The notes below the pieces were generated by a model. The model was not told where the DNA came from and ran no database searches. It was given only the letters and a program-made list of their open reading frames with translations. Source: UBA11524 sp051883695 (GTDB lineage: Bacteria; Bacillota; Clostridia; Christensenellales; Aristaeellaceae). Taken from it: a stretch of 47,491 bases of DNA. The stretch spans positions 1 to 47,491 of the forward strand of contig JBJEUF010000090.1 in assembly GCA_051883695.1 (NCBI GenBank). The letters run 5' to 3'. Below, piece by piece: positions 7,887-14,450 of the stretch. Within the stretch, counting starts at the first letter, position 1, and each line of letters starts with the position of its first letter. A program made the translations under genes and the position numbers.

Positions 7887-8550
7887 GGTACTTCTCCTTC
7901 ACAATCCGGATGATCTCCGCAACCGCCTCATCGAAGGTCAGGCCGGTCGTGTCGACGATCACCGCATCCTCCGTCGGGCGAAGCGGATCGACCGCCCGGT
8001 TCATGTCCTGCGCATCGCGGGCCTTCAGGTCTGCCAGCACGGTCTCGTAGGACGGGGCGTCGCCCTTCTCCTTCAGCTGCACCCATCTGCGGCGCGCCCG
8101 CTCCTGGGCGGAGGCGGTCAGATAGATCTTCACCGGGGCGTCGGGCAGAACGCGCAGACAGATGTCCCGGCCGTCCACCAGCATGGGGGTGGTCGCTGCC
8201 AGACGCTGCTGAAGGGCCACCATCTCCCTGCGCACGCCGGCATACCGCCCGACGGCGGACGCCGCCATGCTGACGTCGGGGGTTCTGATCAGCCCGGTCA
8301 CGTCCTCGCCGTTCACCAGTGTGCGCTGTCCGTCCGCGCCATATGCAACGCCAACGTTCAGCGACCCGGCAAGCTCCGTGATCGCCTCTTCGTCAGCCAG
8401 GTCAATGCCCTTGCGCAGCGCGCTCAGCCCGATGGCGCGGTACATGGCCCCCGTGTCCAGATGCAATATCCCCAGCTCCCTGGCAACCGCATCCGCGATG
8501 CTGCTCTTGCCCGCGCCCACCGGCCCGTCCATGGCAATATTCAGAATCAT
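7879..8550 (-). CDS. cmk: Cytidylate kinase, 223 aa
   Basis: Cmk phosphorylates CMP and dCMP with ATP, recycling CMP released by phospholipid synthesis and RNA turnover. The P-loop is DGPVGAGKSS near the N-terminus, followed by LDTGAMYRA, the NMP-binding site. DGRDICLRVLPDAPVKIYLTAS and the RARRR lid region follow. The start at 8550 (MILNIAMDG) agrees with the family and has GAGGAG 9 nt upstream; an ATG at 8577 would add nine residues not found in homologues. It sits 23 bp after hutP and overlaps plsC by 8 bp. Confidence 0.95.
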   Translation of the reverse strand: MILNIAMDGPVGAGKSSIADAVARELGILHLDTGAMYRAIGLSALRKGIDLADEEAITELAGSLNVGVAYGADGQRTLVNGEDVTGLIRTPDVSMAASAVGRYAGVRREMVALQQRLAATTPMLVDGRDICLRVLPDAPVKIYLTASAQERARRRWVQLKEKGDAPSYETVLADLKARDAQDMNRAVDPLRPTEDAVIVDTTGLTFDEAVAEIIRIVKEKYHE

Positions 8551-8573
8551 TCGTGCACGCTCCTCACCCTTCG

Positions 8574-8993
8574 TCATACAGCGCGGTGGCCCAGTCCGAC
8601 ACAGACCTCATTGAGGTGCACCAGACCCACCGTGAAAAACAGCGCCACTGCCACATGGCCGCCCGCGCGGGCCACGCCGATCTTTCCGCCCACGGAAAGC
8701 CCCAGCGCCTTCTGGGTCATCTGCGCCACGGCGTCCCGCGCCGCACCGGCCACAGCGCCCTCCTCCTGATGCGTTTCGCCAATCACGCCCTCGCGCTTGG
8801 CGGCAACCACCGCCCGCTCAATGATCCGGCTCACGGAAGAAACAAAGTCTCCGCCATAATCCGACGCAACCCCGCGGATCCCCTTTTCGCCCAGGGCGAG
8901 CTTCATCCCGTTCTCCTCGTTGCGATCCGCCGTCATCGCCAGCGTCAGCGCGGCGCGCGCAACCTCCCGGCTGTCACCGATGGTCTCTCTCAC
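8574..8993 (-). CDS. HutP-family protein, 139 aa
   Basis: HutP in Bacillus subtilis is an RNA-binding antiterminator of the histidine-use operon, activated by histidine and magnesium. Clostridial homologues of this shorter type are common but their targets are unknown; there are no hut genes here. The conserved C-terminal half is clear: GGKIGVARAGGHVAVALFF followed by GLVHLNEVCVGLGHRAV, with the histidines that bind metal and ligand in HutP. The start is best placed at GTG 8993, because AAGAAGGGG lies just upstream and because the promoter at 9045-9073 covers the region where the longer open frame (ATG 9068) would begin. It leads the hutP-cmk-plsC cluster, which suggests it may regulate these genes or simply share their promoter. 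Confidence 0.8.
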   Translation of the reverse strand: MRETIGDSREVARAALTLAMTADRNEENGMKLALGEKGIRGVASDYGGDFVSSVSRIIERAVVAAKREGVIGETHQEEGAVAGAARDAVAQMTQKALGLSVGGKIGVARAGGHVAVALFFTVGLVHLNEVCVGLGHRAV

Positions 8994-9044
8994 TACATTC
9001 CCCTTCTTCCTCAGGAAGCATGATGCGTCGCTCGTTTCCAATTC

Positions 9045-9073
9045 ATTATACATGATTCGGGCCTGCATCGCAA
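9045..9073 (-). promoter_or_regulatory. Sigma-A-type promoter of hutP-cmk-plsC
   Basis: On the minus strand TTGCGA (9073-9068), a 17-bp spacer and a perfect TATAAT (9050-9045). It overlaps the beginning of the longest open frame of the HutP gene and so decides against the upstream ATG start. Confidence 0.8.
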
Positions 9074-9104
9074 GAGGAACCTGCAGGGCGCCTGCGCATT
9101 TTGC

Positions 9105-9614
9105 TCATCGCACGATCCACGCGCAGGCGATCACACCCGCCAGATAGGAAATCAGCGATACCGGAATCACCCATTTCAGCCTTCGGACGCCCGCCGCGCC
9201 CAGATAGACCGTCATCGTGTAGAAAATCGTTTCGCTGGAGCCCATCATCACGGAAGCCAGCATTCCGGCGCGGCTGTCCGGGCCGCATTGCCGGAGGATC
9301 TGCTCCAGCGCGGCAAGGCTTCCCGAGCCGGTCAGCGGCCTGAGCAGCAGCAGCGGCGTGACCTCCTCCGGCAACCGGAGCAGCCGCAGAACCGGTACCA
9401 ACACGCGCGTCAAGAGAGCGATCACCCCCGACGCGTTCAGCACGCCAAGCATCAGCAGCATCGCGCACAGCGTCGGCATGAGCGCCGCAGCGGATTTCAT
9501 GCCCCTTTCCGCGCCCCGGAGAAACGCGCCGTACACATCACACCCTGCCGTCATGCCCCGGATGAGAATCAGAGCCGTCAATCCTGCGATGATCATACCG
9601 CCGGCGCCCTGCAT
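9105..9614 (-). CDS. spmB: Spore maturation protein B, 169 aa
   Basis: SpmB works with SpmA in dehydrating the spore core during sporulation; both are membrane proteins related to nucleoside-transporter gate domains. Visible are several hydrophobic segments, the glycine/serine-rich core PLTGSGSLAALEQIL and the family signature MMGSSETIFYTMTVYLGAAGVRRLKW. The ATG at 9614 is preceded by GGGGAGGTG at 8 nt. It overlaps the 3' end of spmA by 77 bp in a different frame, much more than the usual few bases, because SpmA carries an extra C-terminal tail. It ends 112 bp before the hutP start. Confidence 0.93.
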   Translation of the reverse strand: MQGAGGMIIAGLTALILIRGMTAGCDVYGAFLRGAERGMKSAAALMPTLCAMLLMLGVLNASGVIALLTRVLVPVLRLLRLPEEVTPLLLLRPLTGSGSLAALEQILRQCGPDSRAGMLASVMMGSSETIFYTMTVYLGAAGVRRLKWVIPVSLISYLAGVIACAWIVR

Positions 9615-10179
9615 AGGCTTCACCTCCCCTTTGAAGCATCCGCATCAGGAGCACGCCCGTCAATGTCGAGACGGCTGATGCAAGGAGCGCAGGCACCCAG
9701 ATGGCCGACGCATCCGCGGAGCCTGCCGCCTGCCGCAGCGCCATCACGTTGGCCGGGAGCAGCTGGATGCTGGAATTGTTGATGACAAGCAGCATCGCAA
9801 GGGCCCGCATACCGGGTTCGCCCAGCTGCGCCAGCCGTCCGGCCGCCTCCATGCCGGCGGGGGTCGCCGCGTTCCCCAGGCCCATCAGGTTTGCGGCCAC
9901 GTTCATGCTCATCGCTGACCAGGCAGCGGGATCCTGCAAGCCCGGAAACAGAGGGCCGGCCAGGCGGCGGAAGCCCCGCCCGATCCTTTCCACATCGCCC
10001 GACTCCCTCATGATTTCCATCAGGCCGCTCCACAGCGTCATGGAGGCAAGCAGCGTCAGCATCAGCCGCAGCGCGTTGTCCCCTGCATACAGGATGCTCT
10101 CCGCGACCTCCGCCGTGCTGCCGGTGACAAACGAGACCAGGCAGGAAACGGCAACGGACCAGAGCCATATCTTCGCCAT
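9538..10179 (-). CDS. spmA: Spore maturation protein A, 213 aa
   Basis: SpmA is the membrane partner of SpmB in spore core dehydration. The hydrophobic N-terminal segment, GLMEIMRESG, the conserved MNVAANLMGLGNAATPAGMEA motif and LLVINNSSIQLLP are all family hallmarks. The ATG at 10179 follows a perfect AGGAGGT at 4 nt; the open frame upstream of it is not used. The last 25 or so residues (after MRMLQRGGEAYAG) are basic and unlike the family, and are encoded in the overlap with spmB. This tail may be a consequence of a lost stop codon. It is divergent from abrB across a 211-bp region. Confidence 0.93.
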   Translation of the reverse strand: MAKIWLWSVAVSCLVSFVTGSTAEVAESILYAGDNALRLMLTLLASMTLWSGLMEIMRESGDVERIGRGFRRLAGPLFPGLQDPAAWSAMSMNVAANLMGLGNAATPAGMEAAGRLAQLGEPGMRALAMLLVINNSSIQLLPANVMALRQAAGSADASAIWVPALLASAVSTLTGVLLMRMLQRGGEAYAGRRRYDHRRIDGSDSHPGHDGRV

Positions 10180-10268
10180 ATTGACCTCCTGTTTGGCACT
10201 TGCGTCCATCTGTACAACAGGACGCCGCTTCGCTTCTCACAGATTCCTTCTGTAATCAGTATTATTTC

Positions 10269-10284
10269 GAATATGAAAATATTC
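10269..10284. promoter_or_regulatory. Inverted repeat upstream of abrB and spmA
   Basis: GAATAT-GAAA-ATATTC is a perfect 6-bp dyad with a 4-bp centre, ending 9 bp before the -35 box of the abrB promoter and lying between the divergent abrB and spmAB genes. The surrounding 30 bp are very AT-rich. AbrB proteins prefer AT-rich sites, so autoregulation is possible. This is inference. Confidence 0.45.
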
Positions 10285-10293
10285 AAAATATGC

Positions 10294-10322
10294 TTGACAT
10301 ATGAGGTTCTTCCAGTTAAAAT
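10294..10322 (+). promoter_or_regulatory. Sigma-A-type promoter of abrB
   Basis: A perfect TTGACA (10294-10299), a 17-bp spacer and TAAAAT (10317-10322), 69 bp before the abrB start. This is one of the strongest promoters in the window. Confidence 0.85.
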
Positions 10323-10390
10323 ATAGTTGTCGAAACAGATATCATACCGCAATCATATTGCAGTACATCTGCTAATTTCAGGAGGTTATT

Positions 10391-10642
10391 ATGGCAATGA
10401 AGTCTACCGGCGTTGTTCGTCAGCTTGATACGCTCGGTCGTATCGTTCTGCCCATCGAGCTGCGCCGCACCATGGATATCGGCGTGAAGGACATGCTCGA
10501 GATTTTCGTCGAGGATGATCAGATCATCCTCAAGAAGTACCATCCCAGCTGCATTTTCTGTTCCGATGCGCGCGACGTTGTCCCCTACAAGGGAAAGCTC
10601 GTGTGCAAGAACTGCCTGAAGGAGCTTGCCAACAAGGAATGA
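10391..10642 (+). CDS. abrB: AbrB/SpoVT-family transition-state regulator, 83 aa
   Basis: This is a DNA-binding regulator with a SpoVT-AbrB swapped-hairpin fold. The N-terminal 50 residues carry the family signature STGVVRQLDTLGRIVLPIELRR. The C-terminal part has a CxxC...CxxC pattern (CIFC and CKNC, about residues 55-77) that could bind zinc, as in clostridial AbrB proteins of this length. SD AGGAGG is 5 nt before the ATG. It is monocistronic with a strong promoter and terminator. In Bacillota such proteins control the switch from growth to stationary phase and sporulation; here it is divergent from spmAB. Its target genes are unknown. Confidence 0.93.
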   Translation: MAMKSTGVVRQLDTLGRIVLPIELRRTMDIGVKDMLEIFVEDDQIILKKYHPSCIFCSDARDVVPYKGKLVCKNCLKELANKE

Positions 10643-10663
10643 TCGGCGCAGCGATCGTGCCCG

Positions 10664-10690
10664 AATGCGGACTGCTGTCCGCATTTTTTT
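10664..10690 (+). terminator. Intrinsic terminator of abrB
   Basis: A perfect 9-bp stem, AATGCGGAC with GTCCGCATT around the loop TGCT, followed by TTTTT, 21 bp after the stop codon. Confidence 0.9.
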
Positions 10691-10722
10691 ATGCTCTGGC
10701 GGAACTTCTCATGCATGAGGGC

Positions 10723-10750
10723 TTGCCTCATTTTCCGTTTTGCGTATAAT
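10723..10750 (+). promoter_or_regulatory. Sigma-A-type promoter of the thioesterase-tmcAL unit
   Basis: TTGCCT (10723-10728), 16-bp spacer, perfect TATAAT (10745-10750), 48 bp before the start codon. Confidence 0.7.
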
Positions 10751-10798
10751 AAGACTCATATCCCGCCGGCCGTTTGCCGGCAAAAGGAGGTTTGGACA

Positions 10799-11539
10799 AT
10801 GCAGAAGACTTATTCGACGACCACAAGAATCCGCTCTGACCAGGTGGATATGAACTCCCGGATGAAGCCCAGCGCTCTCCTTGAGGATATGCAGGAGATT
10901 GCCGGTGCGCATGCCGAGGTGCTGGGCGTAGGCCGCAGCATGCTGCTGGACAGGAACCTTGTCTGGGTGCTGACCCGCATTGAGGTGCAGATGGCCCGCT
11001 ACCCCCTGTTCGGGGAAACCATCACCATTGAAACCTTCCCCATGCCCAATCGTCGCTGGTTCTTCCCCCGGTACTTTATCTTCCGGGACGAAAACGGCAC
11101 GCAGATTGGCTGCGCCGGAAGCCTGTGGGTGCTGCTGGATGTGCGCGAAAGGAAGATGAGCCGTCCCGATCCCATCCTCAGCCTGATGCCGGACAACAGC
11201 GACCTCACGCCGCCGCTGGGCCTGCCCGCCACCGTTACGGAGATCACCGGCGCCTTCGAGTCCGAAACCCGCCGTCCGGTGTATACCGACCTGGACATGA
11301 ACGGTCACGTCAACAACGTCCGCTACATGGACTGGTGCTGCAACGCGCTGGGCATTGACACGATGCGGCACAGCGAGCTGGCCAGCTTCGCCCTGAACTA
11401 CAATCAGGAGATTCTGCCCGGTCAGGAGATTCGCACGGAGCTGCACCGCAAGGACGACGCCTTTTCCTTCAGCGGCTTTGCCGGGGAGACGCGCCATTTC
11501 GACGTCGGCGGCCTGCTGCGTCCGATCCCGGAAACCTGA
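10799..11539 (+). CDS. Acyl-ACP thioesterase (FatA/FatB-type), 246 aa
   Basis: This enzyme hydrolyses acyl-ACP to release free fatty acids in the cytoplasm. The fold is a tandem pair of hotdog domains: the first begins at about residue 5 (YSTTTRIRSDQVDMNSRMKPSAL), the second at about 155-160, with the catalytic-type segment YTDLDMNGHVNNVRYMDW. The Trp-rich PNRRWFFPRYF segment is typical of the family. The ATG at 10799 follows AAAGGAGG; the frame is open further upstream but crosses the promoter. tmcAL follows after 18 bp. Bacterial members are widespread in Clostridia; their chain-length preference cannot be predicted here. Confidence 0.88.
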   Translation: MQKTYSTTTRIRSDQVDMNSRMKPSALLEDMQEIAGAHAEVLGVGRSMLLDRNLVWVLTRIEVQMARYPLFGETITIETFPMPNRRWFFPRYFIFRDENGTQIGCAGSLWVLLDVRERKMSRPDPILSLMPDNSDLTPPLGLPATVTEITGAFESETRRPVYTDLDMNGHVNNVRYMDWCCNALGIDTMRHSELASFALNYNQEILPGQEIRTELHRKDDAFSFSGFAGETRHFDVGGLLRPIPET

Positions 11540-11557
11540 CAGAACGGAGGAACGCCG

Positions 11558-12742
11558 ATGCCCCGCATCCTGGGTGTGATTGCCGAATACAATCCCTTTC
11601 ACCGGGGCCATGTCCGCCATCTGCTTCAGGCGCGCGAGGCGGCGGGTGCGGATTATGTGGTTGCCGTGATGTCCGGCTGCTTCACGCAGCGGGGCGACCC
11701 GGCGCTGCTTTCTCCCGCTGACCGCGCGAAAATGGCGCTGTCCGGCGGCGCGGACGCGGTTTTCGCCTTGCCCGCCTTCTGGGCTGTCCGCGATGCGGAG
11801 CACTTCGCGCTGGGCGGCATCTCCCTTCTTGCAGGGCTTGGATGCGATGCCGTCTCCTTCGGGAGTGAGCATTCCGATCCGGAACTGCTTTTCAGCGCCG
11901 CGCACATGCTCGAATCCTGCGAAACGGACTTCCATACAGTCCTGCAAGGGACGCTTGATGCCGGGCTCCCCTATCCTGCCGCCGCCGCCGCTGCCGCCGA
12001 GGCGCTGCAGCCCGGAACCGGCGCGCTGCTGAGCCAGCCGAACAGCACCCTTGCCGTCTGCTACCTGCGCGCCATGCTCCGTCTCGGCGTGCGGATGGAG
12101 GTTTTCACGGTCGCGCGCACGGCCTCCTACCACGAGACAAGGCTGTCCCATGCGATCCCCTCCGCCACAGCGCTGCGCGGAGCGATCCTGCGCGGGGACT
12201 GGTCGGGTGCGGAGCAGGCCATGCCGGACGCCGCCTTCGGCATCCTCCGGGAAGCGGCAGCCCGGAACCGAATCCACCGCCCGGACGCACTGGACACGGC
12301 ATACCTGTACAGGCTGCGCACCATGCCGGACAGCGCTTATACGGCGCTCCCCGACGTCTCCGAGGGGATTGAGTACCGCCTGCGCAGCGCCGCGGCAACC
12401 GCCTGCAGCAGAAGCGATCTGCTGCTGACCGCGAAGACCCGGCGCTATCCCTACGCCCGGCTGTCCCGTTTGGCGACCCACGCGCTATTGGGCTTCACGC
12501 AGGAGCAGCTGAAGCTGCAGCCCCTCCCCGACGCCGCGTGGCTGCTGGGGTTCCGGCGCGACGCAAAGGAGCTGCTCTCCATCCTCAAGGCACGCACGAC
12601 GCTGCCGATCCTCAGCCGCGGGCGTGCGCTTGATCCCGCCAATCCATGGATGTCCGCCGAGTTGACGGCGCAGGATCTCTGGGCGCTCGGCGTGGGACTG
12701 CCTGCCGGTTTCGCCCGGACGCAGCCCATCGCTGTCCTCTGA
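11558..12742 (+). CDS. tmcAL: tRNA(Met) cytidine acetate ligase TmcAL (YlbM family), 394 aa
   Basis: TmcAL uses acetate and ATP to make N4-acetylcytidine at the wobble base (C34) of elongator tRNA-Met. The N-terminal nucleotidyltransferase fold has the HxGH-type ATP site HRGH (residues 15-18) within IAEYNPFHRGH, which is diagnostic. Other signatures are VMSGCFTQRGDPALL and the substrate-binding region around LSQPNSTLAVCYL. Length is typical. It lies 18 bp behind the thioesterase gene with its own SD (ACGGAGG) and ends at a bidirectional terminator shared with the NUDIX-ASCH-GNAT gene on the opposite strand. Confidence 0.93.
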   Translation: MPRILGVIAEYNPFHRGHVRHLLQAREAAGADYVVAVMSGCFTQRGDPALLSPADRAKMALSGGADAVFALPAFWAVRDAEHFALGGISLLAGLGCDAVSFGSEHSDPELLFSAAHMLESCETDFHTVLQGTLDAGLPYPAAAAAAAEALQPGTGALLSQPNSTLAVCYLRAMLRLGVRMEVFTVARTASYHETRLSHAIPSATALRGAILRGDWSGAEQAMPDAAFGILREAAARNRIHRPDALDTAYLYRLRTMPDSAYTALPDVSEGIEYRLRSAAATACSRSDLLLTAKTRRYPYARLSRLATHALLGFTQEQLKLQPLPDAAWLLGFRRDAKELLSILKARTTLPILSRGRALDPANPWMSAELTAQDLWALGVGLPAGFARTQPIAVL

Positions 12743-12754
12743 TGCACGGCACAC

Positions 12755-12786
12755 AAAAGGAGCTGTCCGTTTTGGGGCAGCTCCTT
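12755..12786. terminator. Bidirectional terminator between tmcAL and the NUDIX fusion gene
   Basis: AAAGGAGCTGTCC pairs with GGGGCAGCTCCTTT, giving a stem with A-runs on the 5' side and T-runs on the 3' side on both strands. It lies between convergent genes, 12 bp after the tmcAL stop and 4 bp after the other. Confidence 0.85.
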
Positions 12787-12790
12787 TATC

Positions 12791-14059
12791 CTATAATTGT
12801 TTCGACATGACACAGACATGGTACGCCTGCGTGTCATAGCCCAGGCCATTCTCCGCAAAGCCGCAGACATGCCAGAAACGCTCGCTCTGCGGATTGCCCG
12901 CAATGCGTCCAAGCCGTACCTCCGCAACACCCTCCCGGCGAAGCATTTCCAGCACGTCGCTGACAAGCCGTCTGCCCAGCCCCTGCCCCTGGCAGGCCGC
13001 ATCGACCATGAACCAGCCGATGAACGCCATATCCGGCTGGGGATGCTGCGCGATCAAATCCATCATGGCGATCAGCCGCGCTCCGGCAAACCAGCCGAAG
13101 AAATGCTTGTCCGCCATCGTTCTGCGCGGCGGCAGCGCCTTCAAATCCGCCGCGAGGTTTTCCTCCGTGGGGTCGGGCCGCATGTACCGGTAGAAGAGCG
13201 GATTGCTCCGGGCCACCCGCAGCATTTCCGGAAGATCAGCCGGTGTCAGCTCGCGGACGGCGTATGCGCCGCTTAACGTATGCAAAGGCAGCCGGATGCG
13301 CTCCACCCCGATGGCCAGCGCTCCGTACTGGCGCTGCTTTTCCGGCGGATAGTACCTTTCCATATCCCGGGGATCCGCGTCGGCTGCGTTCTCCGCCGTA
13401 TAGCCGCATTCGGTGAGGGGCAGCGCGGCATACAGCGCGGCGAAGTCGGCATATGGATACAGCCCTGTCACCCGCACCCTGATGGTACGCGCGTCCTCCG
13501 TGCAGGTGAAGGTCACGGTGTCCCCCACGGCGATCCGGCGGCGCTTCTCGTCATTCAGGCGCAGCTCGTAGCGCTTGCTTCCGTCCGCGATCATGGCAAA
13601 GGGCCCCGGACGCAGGGACATTTCGTGATGCCTGCCCAGCATCTCCGGGTGATACCGGCGCACGGTTTCGACCACATGGCCGATGCTGCCCTCCCCCGCA
13701 AAGCGCTCCGTATCAAAGAACGGCTCCGTCAGGGGCACCCACCGGAGCGGGTTCTCCTCGCCCTTCACCGGGATGTCCCGGCACAGGCGTCCGGCATAGG
13801 CTTCCAGCGTATAGGGCGGCAGGCCCGCTCCGCCGTTGGGATAGGTAAAGGTGACCACATGGGTCAGTTTGACGTCCGCTGCCGTCACGCCGGTCTCCTC
13901 CCGCAGCTCGCGATAGGCCGCATGAAGGCCGCTTTCCCCCGGCTCCACCTTACCGCCGACAAGGTTCATGAGGCCCTGATAGGGCGGCTTTCTCCGGCGG
14001 CACATGAGGATGTTCTCTCCCGCTGCGTCCAGAAGCAGGATGATGTTGAAGCTCCTCAT
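12791..14059 (-). CDS. NUDIX-ASCH-GNAT three-domain fusion protein, 422 aa
   Basis: Three enzyme-type domains are joined. Residues about 1-138 form a NUDIX hydrolase of the MutT type with a complete box: G36, E42, R50, E51, E54, E55, G57 in GKVEPGESGLHAAYRELREE. Residues about 145-256 form an ASCH (PUA-like) domain, with the GSKRYELRLNDEKR motif (K162, E165) and a GD motif at 179-180. Residues about 265-422 form a GNAT acetyltransferase with the acetyl-CoA loop QGQGLG (357-362). NUDIX enzymes clear or convert nucleotides; ASCH domains bind RNA or nucleosides, and one type (E. coli YqfB) hydrolyses N4-acetylcytidine; GNATs acetylate small molecules or proteins. The combination is unusual. It overlaps the MazG-like gene by 4 bp (ATGA), so they form one unit, and it is convergent with tmcAL. 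Substrates are not known. Confidence 0.88.
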   Translation of the reverse strand: MRSFNIILLLDAAGENILMCRRRKPPYQGLMNLVGGKVEPGESGLHAAYRELREETGVTAADVKLTHVVTFTYPNGGAGLPPYTLEAYAGRLCRDIPVKGEENPLRWVPLTEPFFDTERFAGEGSIGHVVETVRRYHPEMLGRHHEMSLRPGPFAMIADGSKRYELRLNDEKRRRIAVGDTVTFTCTEDARTIRVRVTGLYPYADFAALYAALPLTECGYTAENAADADPRDMERYYPPEKQRQYGALAIGVERIRLPLHTLSGAYAVRELTPADLPEMLRVARSNPLFYRYMRPDPTEENLAADLKALPPRRTMADKHFFGWFAGARLIAMMDLIAQHPQPDMAFIGWFMVDAACQGQGLGRRLVSDVLEMLRREGVAEVRLGRIAGNPQSERFWHVCGFAENGLGYDTQAYHVCVMSKQL

Positions 14060-14388
14060 GCCTCCGCCTCCCGGTGCTGGCTGCGCCGGGTATCAAAGCC
14101 CTGCGGATAGCGCCTGTGCAGCTTATCCAGATTCCCCTGCAGAATCTCGCTCAGCGGGATGCCCAGCCCGGTCGCAGCCTCCGCAAGGTACCACGCCACA
14201 TCCCCCAGCTCCCTGATGAGCTTCTCCCGATCCAGCGTGTGCCCCTGATACAGATGCTTCTTCATCACGTCAATGGCCTCGCCCGATTCGCCGCACAGGC
14301 CCATCAGGGCGTTCATCAGCACATCCTGCTCCGTCAGGGCGGGATTGAGCAGCTTCATGGCTTCCGCCTGGTATGCGTTCACATCCAT
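14056..14388 (-). CDS. MazG-like nucleotide pyrophosphohydrolase, 110 aa
   Basis: This is an all-alpha NTP pyrophosphatase of the MazG/dUTPase-C superfamily, expected to cleave (d)NTPs to NMPs and pyrophosphate. The metal-binding pattern is visible: GLCGESGEAIDVMKK (the EExxE-like part) followed about 20 residues later by LIRELGDVAWYLA (the ExxD part). Length is typical of single-domain MazG-like proteins. The ATG at 14388 follows GGAGGAAACC; an upstream ATG adds six residues and overlaps the SD. It overlaps the NUDIX fusion gene by 4 bp, suggesting a joint nucleotide house-cleaning role. A terminator lies directly upstream, and no clear promoter is seen between it and the start codon. Confidence 0.85.
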   Translation of the reverse strand: MDVNAYQAEAMKLLNPALTEQDVLMNALMGLCGESGEAIDVMKKHLYQGHTLDREKLIRELGDVAWYLAEAATGLGIPLSEILQGNLDKLHRRYPQGFDTRRSQHREAEA

Positions 14389-14402
14389 GGTTTCCTCCGT
14401 AT

Positions 14403-14431
14403 GCAAAAGGGGGCGTAGCGGTCACGCCCCC
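14403..14431 (-). terminator. Intrinsic terminator of the phosphohexomutase gene
   Basis: On the minus strand GGGGGCGT (14431-14424) pairs with ACGCCCCC (14416-14409), followed by TTTTGC. It lies between the mutase stop (14451) and the MazG-like start. Confidence 0.85.
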
Positions 14432-14450
14432 TGGTCACGCTCCCCTGGGT

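Noticed and set aside
10180..10268. Sigma-E or sigma-G type sporulation promoter for spmAB
   Set aside because: AT-rich pieces resemble such boxes loosely, but no pair with convincing spacing was found.
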